Program-made: the position numbers and the translations under genes
The notes under the pieces: generated by a model
What the model was told of the DNA's origin: nothing
What the model saw: only the letters and a program-made list of their open reading frames with translations
The model's database searches: none
Origin: Hofstenia miamia
Lineage: Eukaryota; Xenacoelomorpha; Acoela
NCBI GenBank assembly: GCA_004352715.1
Contig: SCFE01000011.1
Coordinates: forward strand, 687,505-751,504
Direction: 5' to 3'
DNA: 64,000 nucleotides
Part shown: positions 1 to 10,649 of the stretch, piece after piece
Numbering within the stretch: the first letter of the stretch is position 1
How the letters are laid out: each line of letters begins with the position of its first letter

Positions 1-170
1 TTTTGGCAATTGAACTATTATAGTAGCGCTAAATATAACTAAGGGTCCATTATATGGGCGCTTAATATTTTATTGTAATTTCTTATTGAATATTAGTACA
101 TCTTACTGTTAAATGATAAACTAGATGATGACATACAACAATCTACACATTTGAACAATTTTTCCCACAT

Positions 171-747
171 TTAGAAAAGAACAGCAAACACTGAGCCTTG
201 AGGGGCACCACTAGTAACGGGGACAGGAGAAGAGATAGACGAGTTGATTTTGACACATTGGTGGCGATTGGTCAGGTAAGACTGGAACAGATCGATGAAA
301 TCCACATCAAAACCAAATAAACGTAACTTGTCAAGCAGAATGGAATGAGGGAGGCGATCAAACGCTTTTGAGATGTCAAGAAAGATAATACAATCAGGAT
401 CATTACTATCAGAGTCAAAGTAGCAGTTTTCGATCAGAGTGAGCAGGTTAGTAATTGTAGAGCGACCAGGAAGGTTGCCATACTGAGAAGAAGAGATGAG
501 GTGACGATTTTTGGGAATACAAAACGAAAAACAAGGCCTTCAAAGATGATAGGCAGTCGAGATAGAATAGCTATTGGGCGGCAGGAGGGAACCTGATTAG
601 ATTTTAACAGCGGAGAAATCCAAGATGTCTTCCAACAGGCGGGATAGCGCTTAGTGGAGCAAATGAAGGAGTAAAGATGCTTTAAATGGATAGAAAGCGT
701 GGAGGAGGTTTCATGAATTACAAAGGAAGGAACACCGTCAGGATAAC
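171..747 (-). pseudogene. LINE reverse transcriptase fragment
   Basis: Reverse transcriptase domain of a non-LTR retrotransposon, the enzyme that copies LINE RNA into DNA at a nicked target. Reading leftward from the gap edge at 747, conserved blocks appear in family order: PDGVPSFVI, a CWKTSWISPLLKS block, RPIAILSRL, QYGNLPGRST, FLDISKAFDRLPHSILL (the first catalytic Asp lies in the DISKAF block), QSYLTNRHQ and SGAPQGSV, then a stop at 171-173. There is one frameshift near 515, just before the QYGNLPGRST block. The YADD-containing half is missing, so the fragment is cut on its 3' side, and its 5' side runs into the N gap. The motif pattern resembles CR1/L2/Jockey-type RTs; the clade cannot be fixed by eye. 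Confidence 0.88.
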
Positions 748-1361
748 NNNNNNNNNNNNNNNNNNNNNNNNNNNNNNNNNNNNNNNNNNNNNNNNNNNNN
801 NNNNNNNNNNNNNNNNNNNNNNNNNNNNNNNNNNNNNNNNNNNNNNNNNNNNNNNNNNNNNNNNNNNNNNNNNNNNNNNNNNNNNNNNNNNNNNNNNNNN
901 NNNNNNNNNNNNNNNNNNNNNNNNNNNNNNNNNNNNNNNNNNNNNNNNNNNNNNNNNNNNNNNNNNNNNNNNNNNNNNNNNNNNNNNNNNNNNNNNNNNN
1001 NNNNNNNNNNNNNNNNNNNNNNNNNNNNNNNNNNNNNNNNNNNNNNNNNNNNNNNNNNNNNNNNNNNNNNNNNNNNNNNNNNNNNNNNNNNNNNNNNNNN
1101 NNNNNNNNNNNNNNNNNNNNNNNNNNNNNNNNNNNNNNNNNNNNNNNNNNNNNNNNNNNNNNNNNNNNNNNNNNNNNNNNNNNNNNNNNNNNNNNNNNNN
1201 NNNNNNNNNNNNNNNNNNNNNNNNNNNNNNNNNNNNNNNNNNNNNNNNNNNNNNNNNNNNNNNNNNNNNNNNNNNNNNNNNNNNNNNNNNNNNNNNNNNN
1301 NNNNNNNNNNNNNNNNNNNNNNNNNNNNNNNNNNNNNNNNNNNNNNNNNNNNNNNNNNNNN
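748..1361. other. assembly gap (614 N)
   Basis: Run of N. ORFs spanning it are artefacts. The left edge cuts a LINE; the right edge opens in a short TA repeat next to a Penelope-type endonuclease tail. Confidence 0.99.
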
Positions 1362-1371
1362 ATATATATAT

Positions 1372-1614
1372 TGATGAGTGTGATGACTCTACATAGGTGA
1401 GACCAAAAAATATATGGAAGTCAGAATCAAAGAACATATGAGAGGCCACCTAAGATCAGAAATATTCGGTCATTAAAAGAAAAAAGAAAACTTTAAAATT
1501 ATAATGAAAACAAAATTTACGAAAATAGGAGAAGCAATTACCATCAATGCAACAACAAATAAAAGTAAACTATTAAATAGACAGAAAGAACTTAACATCT
1601 CCAAATTATTCTAA
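1372..1614 (+). pseudogene. Penelope-like element GIY-YIG endonuclease tail
   Basis: Carboxyl-terminal GIY-YIG endonuclease domain of an EN-positive Penelope-like retroelement; it nicks target DNA during retrotransposition. Visible pieces are CDDS, then, after a one-base frameshift, YIGETKKYMEVRIKEH followed by a lysine-rich tail ending NISKLF and a stop at 1612-1614. The YIGET..+...RI.EH pattern is the core of the domain. A further in-frame stop lies about 20 residues after the core. The upstream RT would be inside the gap to the left. The more complete Penelope-like element at 31.2-33.3 kb carries the equivalent tail (SYIGEGRRHFATRIQAHL), so the two support each other. Confidence 0.72.
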
Positions 1615-2097
1615 TATAATGCATCTTAACATTAAACTTAAATTGTTTAAAATATTACCACCATTTTACTGACAAAGATAGACTATCTATCGAAACAGGT
1701 GTACTATATGGGATTAGAATTTTGTTTTATTTTTTAAAAAAAATATATATAAATATGTGTATGTGTTAAATAACAAAATAGTATTCGAACAGTTAAGTAG
1801 TGGTTCCAATGAAATAAAGCAATTTTTGCTGAATGTGTAAGAACCAATCAAATTTTAATTTGAATCTATAAAATTTACAGAAATGAGGACATTTAGCACT
1901 CCTGAATACATTAAACGCATTTGTGGCACTAACTGTGATAATTTATTGCATTTAGTTGCCCTAGTAATATATTTTAGCAATTTCTATTAATCTAAACCCA
2001 CGGTAAGGTAGTGTACGAGTAAAATTAGGGAATTTTCATTTTATTCTTAATTGAATTTGACTTTTCATCCATAATCTGTATAGCAATAATATATATA
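1615..2097. other. AT-rich intergenic sequence
   Basis: No coding, RNA or repeat structure recognised. It ends in a short TA run that supplies the TA target site of the adjacent Tc1-like terminus. Confidence 0.5.
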
Positions 2098-2126
2098 CAG
2101 TACTGGCCAAAAGTTTAGGAACACTT
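2098..2126. repeat. Tc1-like terminal inverted repeat
   Basis: CAGTACTGGCCAAAAGTTTA directly after a TA dinucleotide matches the usual Tc1-family terminus (CAGT.CTGGCCAAAAGT). It sits about 125 bp outside the transposase stop codon, as expected for this family. The other terminus is not seen; the element is cut by the gap at 2437. Confidence 0.8.
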
Positions 2127-2250
2127 TCCAAATTTGGAATTTTTGGTATTTTACACTAAAAAACGCAATATAGAAACAATATCATAACACAGTGTAGAAA
2201 CAATATGATAACACCGTGTAGAAAGTAAATAGTTAATTCAGAAAAACTCA

Positions 2251-2436
2251 CTAATATTTTGTATGTTCGCCATTATTGGGCAAACACGCAGCAATGCGAT
2301 TTGACATTGACTCGACCAGCTTTCTACAATAATCATCAGTAATCTCTGTGCATCATACCACTTTAATTTTTTCCTTCAGATCGTGCATTGGCGCTTCCTC
2401 AGACAGTTTTTGATGTGATGCCACCAATTGTCTATG
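2251..2436 (-). pseudogene. Tc1/mariner-like transposase, C-terminal end
   Basis: C-terminal part of a Tc1-family DDE transposase, the cut-and-paste enzyme that inserts at TA. Read from the gap edge leftward, the protein ends ...DDYCRKLVESMSNRIAAC...GEHTKY with a stop at 2251-2253. The KLV.SM..RI.A......G..TKY ending is the classic Tc1 C-terminus. One internal stop codon (TGA, about 35 residues before the end) shows it is dead. The catalytic domain lies in or beyond the N gap. The TIR at 2098 fixes the outer boundary. Confidence 0.8.
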
Positions 2437-3436
2437 NNNNNNNNNNNNNNNNNNNNNNNNNNNNNNNNNNNNNNNNNNNNNNNNNNNNNNNNNNNNNNNN
2501 NNNNNNNNNNNNNNNNNNNNNNNNNNNNNNNNNNNNNNNNNNNNNNNNNNNNNNNNNNNNNNNNNNNNNNNNNNNNNNNNNNNNNNNNNNNNNNNNNNNN
2601 NNNNNNNNNNNNNNNNNNNNNNNNNNNNNNNNNNNNNNNNNNNNNNNNNNNNNNNNNNNNNNNNNNNNNNNNNNNNNNNNNNNNNNNNNNNNNNNNNNNN
2701 NNNNNNNNNNNNNNNNNNNNNNNNNNNNNNNNNNNNNNNNNNNNNNNNNNNNNNNNNNNNNNNNNNNNNNNNNNNNNNNNNNNNNNNNNNNNNNNNNNNN
2801 NNNNNNNNNNNNNNNNNNNNNNNNNNNNNNNNNNNNNNNNNNNNNNNNNNNNNNNNNNNNNNNNNNNNNNNNNNNNNNNNNNNNNNNNNNNNNNNNNNNN
2901 NNNNNNNNNNNNNNNNNNNNNNNNNNNNNNNNNNNNNNNNNNNNNNNNNNNNNNNNNNNNNNNNNNNNNNNNNNNNNNNNNNNNNNNNNNNNNNNNNNNN
3001 NNNNNNNNNNNNNNNNNNNNNNNNNNNNNNNNNNNNNNNNNNNNNNNNNNNNNNNNNNNNNNNNNNNNNNNNNNNNNNNNNNNNNNNNNNNNNNNNNNNN
3101 NNNNNNNNNNNNNNNNNNNNNNNNNNNNNNNNNNNNNNNNNNNNNNNNNNNNNNNNNNNNNNNNNNNNNNNNNNNNNNNNNNNNNNNNNNNNNNNNNNNN
3201 NNNNNNNNNNNNNNNNNNNNNNNNNNNNNNNNNNNNNNNNNNNNNNNNNNNNNNNNNNNNNNNNNNNNNNNNNNNNNNNNNNNNNNNNNNNNNNNNNNNN
3301 NNNNNNNNNNNNNNNNNNNNNNNNNNNNNNNNNNNNNNNNNNNNNNNNNNNNNNNNNNNNNNNNNNNNNNNNNNNNNNNNNNNNNNNNNNNNNNNNNNNN
3401 NNNNNNNNNNNNNNNNNNNNNNNNNNNNNNNNNNNN
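2437..3436. other. assembly gap (1,000 N)
   Basis: Exactly 1,000 N, most likely a placeholder of unknown true size. Confidence 0.99.
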
Positions 3437-3544
3437 TTTGAAGTTGAAATATTTCAATGACAATAATTTACGTTTTGGAAGTCTGTTCCCTACTTGAGAA
3501 GTAAGCAATTAGTTTCAAGTAGCTATTCGACTAGTTTTATTACC

Positions 3545-3738
3545 GTTCAGACTATCGACTTTTATCAGCTGATAAATTATCAGATGATAGTAATCTGGCT
3601 GTTTTGCCGAAAAATCGGATGGTGCGTTCAGACTATCGACTTTTATCAGCCGATAAAAAAACAGATAGAGTGTTCACACTATCGACTTTTATCACCGATT
3701 TCTTGACAGATGATAAAAGTCGATAGTGGGAACACACC
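3545..3738. repeat. foldback repeat: three direct and one inverted copy
   Basis: A unit around ACTATCGACTTTTATCA occurs at 3545-3575, 3626-3658 and 3672-3698 in direct orientation and once inverted at 3709-3738. Each direct copy is preceded by GTTCAGA or GTTCACA. The third and the inverted copies form a tight hairpin. It looks like nested or tandem MITE termini; no transposase is nearby and I could not define a TSD. Confidence 0.75.
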
Positions 3739-4800
3739 TTTAATTAACGATCAGTCATATTTCCATTTTTTAATGTAAATGCAGTTTTGTTTGTTTGTAT
3801 ATGTGGTGACAGGCGTGTCATAGCGACAATTAGCAACATAATGTGTGACAATCTGCCCATTTATGAACTTTATGAATAATTCTAAAAATACTTTTACACC
3901 TTCAATATAAAAAGACTGAAATGGAAGGATTATAAATTTTACAATCCTGATTTATCTATTAATAGAAACTAAAATCGCCATAACCCAAGTTAATTACATT
4001 GTTGTTTGTAAACATTATTTATAGTTTACACAACAATTGTTTGTTTAAATGTACAATATATTTCTATTATAAATTTTTGGTTTTGGGCTTGCAGGAATTT
4101 ATCACAACTGATAAACCTAGGAAAAATCTTGGAAAACGACTTTTGAAGTTATAATTCATTTAAGCAATTGAATAATATTTAATTTTTGATATACATGTAC
4201 ATCTAAAATATTGTGATCTAATATGTAACAACCCGTTGAAAAATAAAAAGCATACCATTTGGCATGCTATACAATATATTTGCATTGAAAGCATGGGACG
4301 CCACCTAATACTGGGTCAATTAATAATATTAATGTATCAATGGCAGCCTATGCAAAACAAAACATAAAATTCAGACTTGAATTGAACTAGATTTGAAAAT
4401 GCGATCCATAGATATTTTGATATTTTGTGCATCCAAAATGTTAGTTCAATATTACGGCTTACGAGAGTTATTAGATAATGTGCTTTTGTTCTATTCAAAT
4501 TTAGTCAAATAGCCTCGAACTCTCTGAAGACTTGTTTGGTTAGAATCAGACCTGATTGATCAGGGTTGTTGTATTAAACAGCTTATTTCAAAAAAACGTT
4601 TAAAACATGTTTTTTCGATATTATACTGTTTTTTTCGTATTTTCGAATAGCATACTTCAGAAAACAATTATAAGTTTACAAGTTTAAATTAAAAGATTAC
4701 TAAGTTCAAATTTTAAAATTAGAACAAAATTGAAGTTAACTGAAGAAATGTGCAATCACAACGAATGTATTAACTAAAGAAGTGGTTGTGTATTGATCAC
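3739..4800. other. AT-rich sequence, nothing recognised
   Basis: No protein motif, RNA gene or repeat pair seen on either strand. Confidence 0.5.
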
Positions 4801-4808
4801 TTTCTTCA

Positions 4809-5160
4809 TGCTCGCATTCCTTGCCTATGAAGAAGTGCTTTATCATGCAACTGCCGCTCAAATATTCAAAAGAGTTTCGCTTCCCCAACCATGCGGCAGG
4901 TTTCTGACTTTCAAAAATTCCACAAAAAATAATTGTTGGAAAAATCACTGTTGTCTGTGAAAAGCATTGGAAAAAAGCATATGAAACATTGAAACATACA
5001 TAGTCCGTGGTTTACACTTAAGCATATATTTAAGATGAACTGAAAAAATTGTCATCTACAAAATCATGTTAAAGGAAAAACTACCTCTATTTTAATGGTC
5101 TAGTCAATTTCAAAAACTTAAAATGTCCTGTATTTTGTGAAGATGTTGCAGTCAAAAGCA
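4809..5160 (+). pseudogene. THAP-domain-like relic
   Basis: Degenerate trace of a THAP zinc-finger protein, probably from a P-element-type transposon or a host THAP gene. In one frame I read C.....MKKC followed by FRFPNHAAGF and then VVCEKHWKKAYETLKH. The spacing of an early Cys pair, an FxFP-type block and a late C..HW matches the C2CH layout of THAP domains, and the CEKHW...YET string is typical of THAP proteins of this sort. About 110 bp further on, a KLKCPVFCEDVAVKS string may be a decayed piece of the following region. There are stop codons throughout. The assignment rests on short motifs only. Confidence 0.35.
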
Positions 5161-5179
5161 TCATGGCAATATTGATTTG

Positions 5180-6213
5180 ATATTCAGCAGATAAACATCA
5201 GTAGCTTGCTAGAACAGTTTTAGCAATTATGGGGAAGCCAATTATTGGTCGACATTTTGTGTTAAGCCTTCTGCCTATATTTGCACTTGAAGCCCAATTT
5301 TTACATTCTGCCATTACAAATGTGATAAACATGGTTCATTCATGTAGAGGAGTATTTACTAGTTACATTTTTTATAACCATGCTGTTAATAGGAACTTTA
5401 CATAAAGTTATTTGGAACTAGCCCTCTTATTGAAAAATCGTTTGTTTTTTGACACCCAATTTTGGAAGATGAAATGTTCTAATGCATTATTGATCCAGTA
5501 CATTTATGAAAATCTTTTGGTAACAACTGGATCACGGAAAAACGTTCAATGTTAAAAGGTTTTTCTGGAATAACATATTTTATTATAATTTTTGAGTTAC
5601 TGCTGAAAAAAACAAGAAAAAACAATGTTTTTTTAAAAGTGTTTTATTTATGTTTTTTACTGGGGTTTTAAACATGTTTAAAAGACCTTAAAAACCCTGG
5701 TTATTTCACACATCAAACAGCACAACACAACAGCGAAAAGCTGTTGTGTCATACAAACTACACAACAGAACGGAATAGAGTATAATAAATTCCACAGTAT
5801 TTTCAATTTGGGTAATTTTCGCGGCAAATATATGTGAATAGAATAACAGAAATTTACATATAAAGAAATGTACATGATTTGTATTCGTGAGAAAGCAATT
5901 AAAAAAGTTACTTAAGAACCACTAAACGCTTTATCATTCCTTCTTATACCAAATCTTTTTTTTAAAGAATATACCTCTTTTATTGCATTTAAATGAATTC
6001 GATTTTCAAGTCTAAAAAACCTATGATCTGCAAAAAATGTAATAAAAAATATATACAAACAATTTATCAAGTAAATTTAAATGATAACAAATGGAAAGAT
6101 TCGAAGAGAAATCGTCCTCAACAGCACCAAAAAAAATTCCATTTTATTACTAAAAAAATGGTGCTGATACTATAAACTCGCTAGAACACTAGTTACAAGT
6201 CCGAACTATTTTA
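5180..6213. other. AT-rich sequence, nothing recognised
   Basis: Short open frames exist (for example near 5,990-6,175, lysine-rich with one CxxC) but match nothing I know. Confidence 0.45.
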
Positions 6214-6221
6214 ATACTCAG

Positions 6222-6807
6222 CAAAACTGGAATTGGGGTTGGGTCGATTCGCGCGCATTTGCAGGTTGACCCAACCCGCGCAGGTCGTGCAGAGTTGGGC
6301 TTATTGATCTGCCCGCAAGGCACGGGCTAATTGCGAATTGGATGCTCTGCATACTCTATGATTTCTCTAATCGTTTCACACTTTAATATATTATATTAAT
6401 TTCCAAAATCACGTCATGAGAAATTGATGTACATGATTAAATTCACGCATCTTCCATTCAAATTTCAATTGGAAACAGAACATTAATAATAGATGGGAAT
6501 TACCGCTTTTTAGAATTTCTTCCATTACTATTTCGAACATACTTAATATGGCATTCAAAAAACTGTCAAATTCCTACGAGTAAGACATTTTTCAACTGCA
6601 GGAGATAGCATCAACGAGGAAGTCTCTCTCCTGAATATCTAGTTGGTCTAAAGAAACATGTTTTAAAATCGTATGGTTATTGTTATGGATCGAACGCGGG
6701 TCGGGTCTAGCAATTTGAGCTGCAGGTTGGGTGGGGTCTACCCATTACTTTTGAAGTGGGCTGCGAGTTGGGTTGGGTCAATCATTATTGACCCATTTCC
6801 AGCTTTG
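6222..6807. mobile_element. hAT-type MITE with TSD
   Basis: Non-autonomous DNA transposon of 586 bp. The ends are CAAAACTGGAATTGGG on the left and, on the opposite strand, CAAAGCTGGAAATGGG on the right. The flanks are ATACTCAG (6214-6221) and ATGCTCAG (6808-6815), an 8-bp TSD with one mismatch, which is the hAT signature length. Subterminal regions carry several GGGTTGGGTC/GACCCAACCC motifs in both orientations, likely transposase-binding sites. It is strikingly G-rich and CpG-rich compared with its surroundings. Confidence 0.78.
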
Positions 6808-6815
6808 ATGCTCAG

Positions 6816-8550
6816 GATGTATGTGGATCTGAGTTTTCCAGTTCAACACTTGCTAATCCACAAGAGCTAGAAATGGAGTACTGAAAAATAGTAAGACCTA
6901 CCCAGCCCAAGTCCACTCATAGTTCAATATAGGTCTACATGTTATACATAAACAATATAACTCTACACATTTTATTAACTAAAACCCGGCTAGCTAAACC
7001 CTATCACTTCAGTAAAATCCAAACCATTTCAATTTATGGGTACACAGCAACTCCCGAATCTCTCTTATGACTGTAAAAATGAAGAGATATTACACATTAA
7101 CATCCTAGTTTAACCTTTTGGTTTCATGCCTTTTTAAACTTTTTTCACAAATTCTATTGAGATGTTGCACATTTACTTGAAAATGTGTTTGATAAAAACT
7201 TGTGCTAATTATCATGGTTGCCTGAAGTACGCAAAAATCCGAAGTATTTCTTTAAAAAAATGTCCAACTTTTTTAAAAAATGTTATAATTTTCCCGATGC
7301 TTAATGATTGCACGATAAGATGTTAGAGTTGACTTAAAGCAAAGAAGGGCCTCAATGGTTCAAAACCTGATACGGCTCTATACCAAAATAAAAAAACTAG
7401 AAAAGTCTTGCTATTTTCAAATTTTAGATATCTCTATTGGTTAATGAAAAATTGAAGAATATAAGAACTTAAATTAATTTGAATGACAGCATTTAAAACC
7501 ATCGAATTGCTAATTATAAAGAGTAGAGTAATATGTAGTTTGTTCGTGAATTAGTTAAAAAAATTTTTCTAAATTGAAAAAATGTCTAAAATTTAAAATA
7601 ATTGTATGATAAATTCATATTAATAAGGAAACGATAGCTCATATAATACAATCAAACAAGTTTTCAGAAAAATCTATCAGTAATTCAAAATCAGTCTTAA
7701 CAATAAATGCAATTCCTACGTCTGACCAAGTTCACTAAAATTGAACAGAAAAACGAAGTTAAAATATTCGGATTCAAAAACACCAATACTCTGAATGTTG
7801 GGAACGACATTGAAAATATGCTCTGAAAATGTACTCAAACGCTACATCTTAACTACGGATTAAAAAAATTAATATCTTATTTTCGCCCCATTTCAGGTCT
7901 GATTTTAAATCATTGTGAATGCTTATTTTAAAAAATATCAAGAAATTGTCATATTTTTGAAGATTTAGCAGAAAAAAATTGGAATATTCTATCAAGAAAT
8001 GAAGAAAACGGAATTCACCATTTGGAAAAGACATTCCAAAAAATGTAAACGTCTATTCTCTAATATAAATTTAAAAAAATATTTTTGATTTCTACGTACT
8101 ATTTTAAGTCAATGAAGTTTATTTCTGATTTAAATAAATAAATATCTAATTGTTTTAAAATTGCAAATTTTATGAGGGCTGGATTTCTATGACCAACACA
8201 ACATGTTGCGTTGTGTACACAACAAACTGAAAAATTCACACATCACAAATCTTGTTGATAGGGCTGTTAATTAAGGTCATCCTGTTAGAATTGAGCGAGT
8301 AAAGTTAATTGATTTAAATTTTAAATTTCGATAATGAATGAATCTGTAGGAATCACATATATCGATCTATAAAAGTTCCGTGAATTTGGAACGAATATGC
8401 ATTCAAAAAAAATCATACCCGAATATTTATTTATCAAACCCTCAAGCACACCCGGCAAAGTTTTAAAAGACTCTATACTCAATCCACGTTCATCCTTGGG
8501 TGACTCACGAGGATCAATTAGACCTTTTGCTCTTGTGAAATAAAAGATTT
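6816..8550. other. AT-rich sequence, nothing recognised
   Basis: No coding similarity or repeat pairs recognised on either strand. Confidence 0.45.
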
Positions 8551-8894
8551 CGATGGTTCACAATTTTTTTGCGCATGGACCCTTTTTCCTGTTATTTTTT
8601 TTTCTGTACCCCCTCCCCAATAAAGCAAATGATTATGCCTTATTTTGAAGGAAAACTAAACTAATACACACAAATATAAATTTAATTAATTGTTAAAAAA
8701 TAGAACAGCCAACCTGAACATTTTAACTTTTGGTATTTAGAAATTTCTATAGAAATTGCATTCTGAATTAGAATTGCTCTATGGACAACCAGGTTGTCAC
8801 CGTGGACCTCCAATTGAATAGTTTTTAGTGTGAACCCTAGTAAAGTTACAATGGACCCCTAGGGTTCAAGTGGATCCCAGATCTAGAAACACTG
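8551..8894. mobile_element. possible hAT-type MITE
   Basis: The right end read inward starts CAGTGTTTCTAGATCTGGGA and leads into a CCTAGGGGTCC block; the left end reads GATGGTTCACAA...GCGCATGGACCC. The general form (CAGTG-TTC... then GGACCC) resembles common hAT-derived MITEs. I could not find a matching 8-bp TSD, so the boundaries are tentative. Confidence 0.33.
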
Positions 8895-8921
8895 ATCTTG
8901 AGTAAATCAAGTATCATTAAT

Positions 8922-9217
8922 GAAAACGGCTGCCGTTTGACTTAGGTGCGCTCACACAAAAAATTGTGTTGGCTTTTGTTGGTCCCACAGAAAGCGAGCT
9001 GTAGCTAGCTTTAAGTTTAAAATGCTTCCACAGAGAACACGCGATATTTCCTAGCAAAATATTAAAGCCAGTGTTCTCGCAGCAGGCATGTGCTTGCAAT
9101 ATTTTTTGGCAGTACACAGCGCAATTGTGTGAAAGTGGGCTTGCTAGAGACTTTAACAGTTGAGTTATTAGAAAGTGTTCACACAGAACGTTTTATCGCA
9201 ATTTCTATTTGATATTT
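8922..9217. repeat. 296-bp block, first copy (duplicated at 9469-9764)
   Basis: The same 296 bp recur at 9469-9764 with no difference I could find. The first copy ends at a single N (9218) and the second begins after a single N (9468). This is the pattern expected from a mis-resolved assembly join rather than a biological duplication. Confidence 0.9.
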
Positions 9218-9218
9218 N

Positions 9219-9467
9219 AAACCATAGTGAAATATATCAATTTGCTGATGATACGTGCTTCATAAATACAGATAATAATGCATTCAGGGCCACAAAAAAT
9301 TTGCAAAGTGATATCGAAAATCTTTCTAGGTATTTCACATCCAATCAATTAAAAATTAATATTGAAAGAACTCAATTCATTATATTTTCCCCTAATGCTG
9401 TAAAAGAAATAACAAACAAGATTGAATTAATTGTAAACAGTGTTCCGATAAAACAATCTGATCATGT
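9219..9467 (+). pseudogene. LINE reverse transcriptase fragment (FADD box)
   Basis: Piece of a non-LTR reverse transcriptase open for its whole 249 bases. It contains IYQFADDTCFINTD, the catalytic FADD box of the palm, followed by the NQLKINIERTQFIIFSP block (canonical N.LKlN..KT..m.F). It is bounded on both sides by single N characters and by two copies of the same 296-bp block, so its placement here may be an assembly error even though the sequence itself is a genuine LINE. Confidence 0.8.
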
Positions 9468-9468
9468 N

Positions 9469-9764
9469 GAAAACGGCTGCCGTTTGACTTAGGTGCGCTC
9501 ACACAAAAAATTGTGTTGGCTTTTGTTGGTCCCACAGAAAGCGAGCTGTAGCTAGCTTTAAGTTTAAAATGCTTCCACAGAGAACACGCGATATTTCCTA
9601 GCAAAATATTAAAGCCAGTGTTCTCGCAGCAGGCATGTGCTTGCAATATTTTTTGGCAGTACACAGCGCAATTGTGTGAAAGTGGGCTTGCTAGAGACTT
9701 TAACAGTTGAGTTATTAGAAAGTGTTCACACAGAACGTTTTATCGCAATTTCTATTTGATATTT
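9469..9764. repeat. 296-bp block, second copy
   Basis: Second copy of 8922-9217. See that entry; likely an assembly duplicate. Confidence 0.9.
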
Positions 9765-10040
9765 TCTGGCACAAATTTAATGCAATTCTTTCCTCAAATA
9801 ATAACTAAATTTTACGTACAAAGCATATTTCTTTACATCAATTAAAAGCAATACTAAATTGTCATTTCTGTTTTTATTATTTTCTTAAATTGCTTATGAG
9901 AAATTTTTCAGTTAATCATAATATATTGGGATTAAGAAAAATTTATTCTCATTAACGTTTAATAGAGAGATTATATGAACTTCACTTTAGGGTTAAAAAA
10001 AGCATAAATGTTATATTTATATTAAATTAGACTTAAAGAC

Positions 10041-10124
10041 TATATATATATATATATATAAAAATATATTGGTGATTTGTAATAAAGTTTTCACATATAT
10101 TGGTGCTNTTACAAATCACCAATA

Positions 10125-10160
<36 letters not shown>
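10041..10160. repeat. TA microsatellites flanking a 19-bp inverted repeat
   Basis: (TA)n runs lie on both sides of a perfect inverted repeat: ATATATTGGTGATTTGTAA at 10064-10082 and its complement at 10109-10127. A single N at 10108 sits at the edge of the right arm, so the loop may be an assembly join. Confidence 0.75.
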
Positions 10161-10164
<4 letters not shown>

Positions 10165-10469
10165 CCACTAAATGTTTTTTAAAACTCTCATCTTAACCGC
10201 GTTTCCAAACATAAATCTTTGAAATTTCGCAGGGTAGTGTCTCTTTAATTTACCTACTCCCATGGTAAATATATTTAAGTTCGAGTGAATACTGCGGGAG
10301 CAATGGCCAAAAAATAGGGTTTTTGGGAAAAAATGCAATTCCCGCTAAATGCCTTAGAAATTTCGGAATGTTTCCCGCCAAATGCAGGGTTTTTGCATTT
10401 TCCATTGAAAAAAGCCGTATATATATATATAATTTCGATTAAATATAATTTTAGAATATTCAATAAAAA

Positions 10470-10643
10470 TTACAAACCCATGTGATCTAGTTCATCAGCT
10501 TCGCTTGTTATCTTCATGTGAGCACACATGTGAATATCATACTTTCTAGCAGAATTCAGTTTCATCTTACATTTGTAGCACTGAAAATTTTTAGAAACAA
10601 CATTTTGCACTTTATGAATGTGCTTATTTGAACGTAGATGCTC
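10470..10643 (-). CDS. C2H2 zinc-finger protein, probable terminal coding exon
   Basis: Likely last coding exon of a host gene encoding a C2H2 zinc-finger protein, a nucleic-acid-binding class usually nuclear. The minus strand has an acceptor-like TATTTTAG ending at 10644, then EHLRSNKHIHKVQ (the His half of one finger, H.....H), then FQCYKCKMKLNSARKYDIHM followed by CAH: a full finger with C-x2-C and two histidines. It runs 57 residues to a stop at 10470-10472 with no frameshift or internal stop, unlike the surrounding transposon debris. The finger lacks the usual large hydrophobic pair, so it is atypical. The upstream exon holding the first Cys pair was not identified; 14902-15006 could be the first exon of the same gene. 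Confidence 0.55.
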   Translation of the reverse strand, partial: EHLRSNKHIHKVQNVVSKNFQCYKCKMKLNSARKYDIHMCAHMKITSEADELDHMGL

Positions 10644-10649
10644 CTAAAA

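Noticed and set aside
3545-3738. CRISPR-like array from repeated ACTATCGACTTTTATCA units
   Set aside because: Irregular spacing, an inverted copy and a eukaryotic context; a foldback repeat fits better.
5993-6175. Small Lys-rich ORF with CKKCNKKY
   Set aside because: AT-driven composition, one CxxC only, no splice or promoter context; likely chance.
9392-9664. Minus-strand frame over the duplicated 296-bp block
   Set aside because: Appears in both block copies, no family match, and crosses an N; probably incidental.
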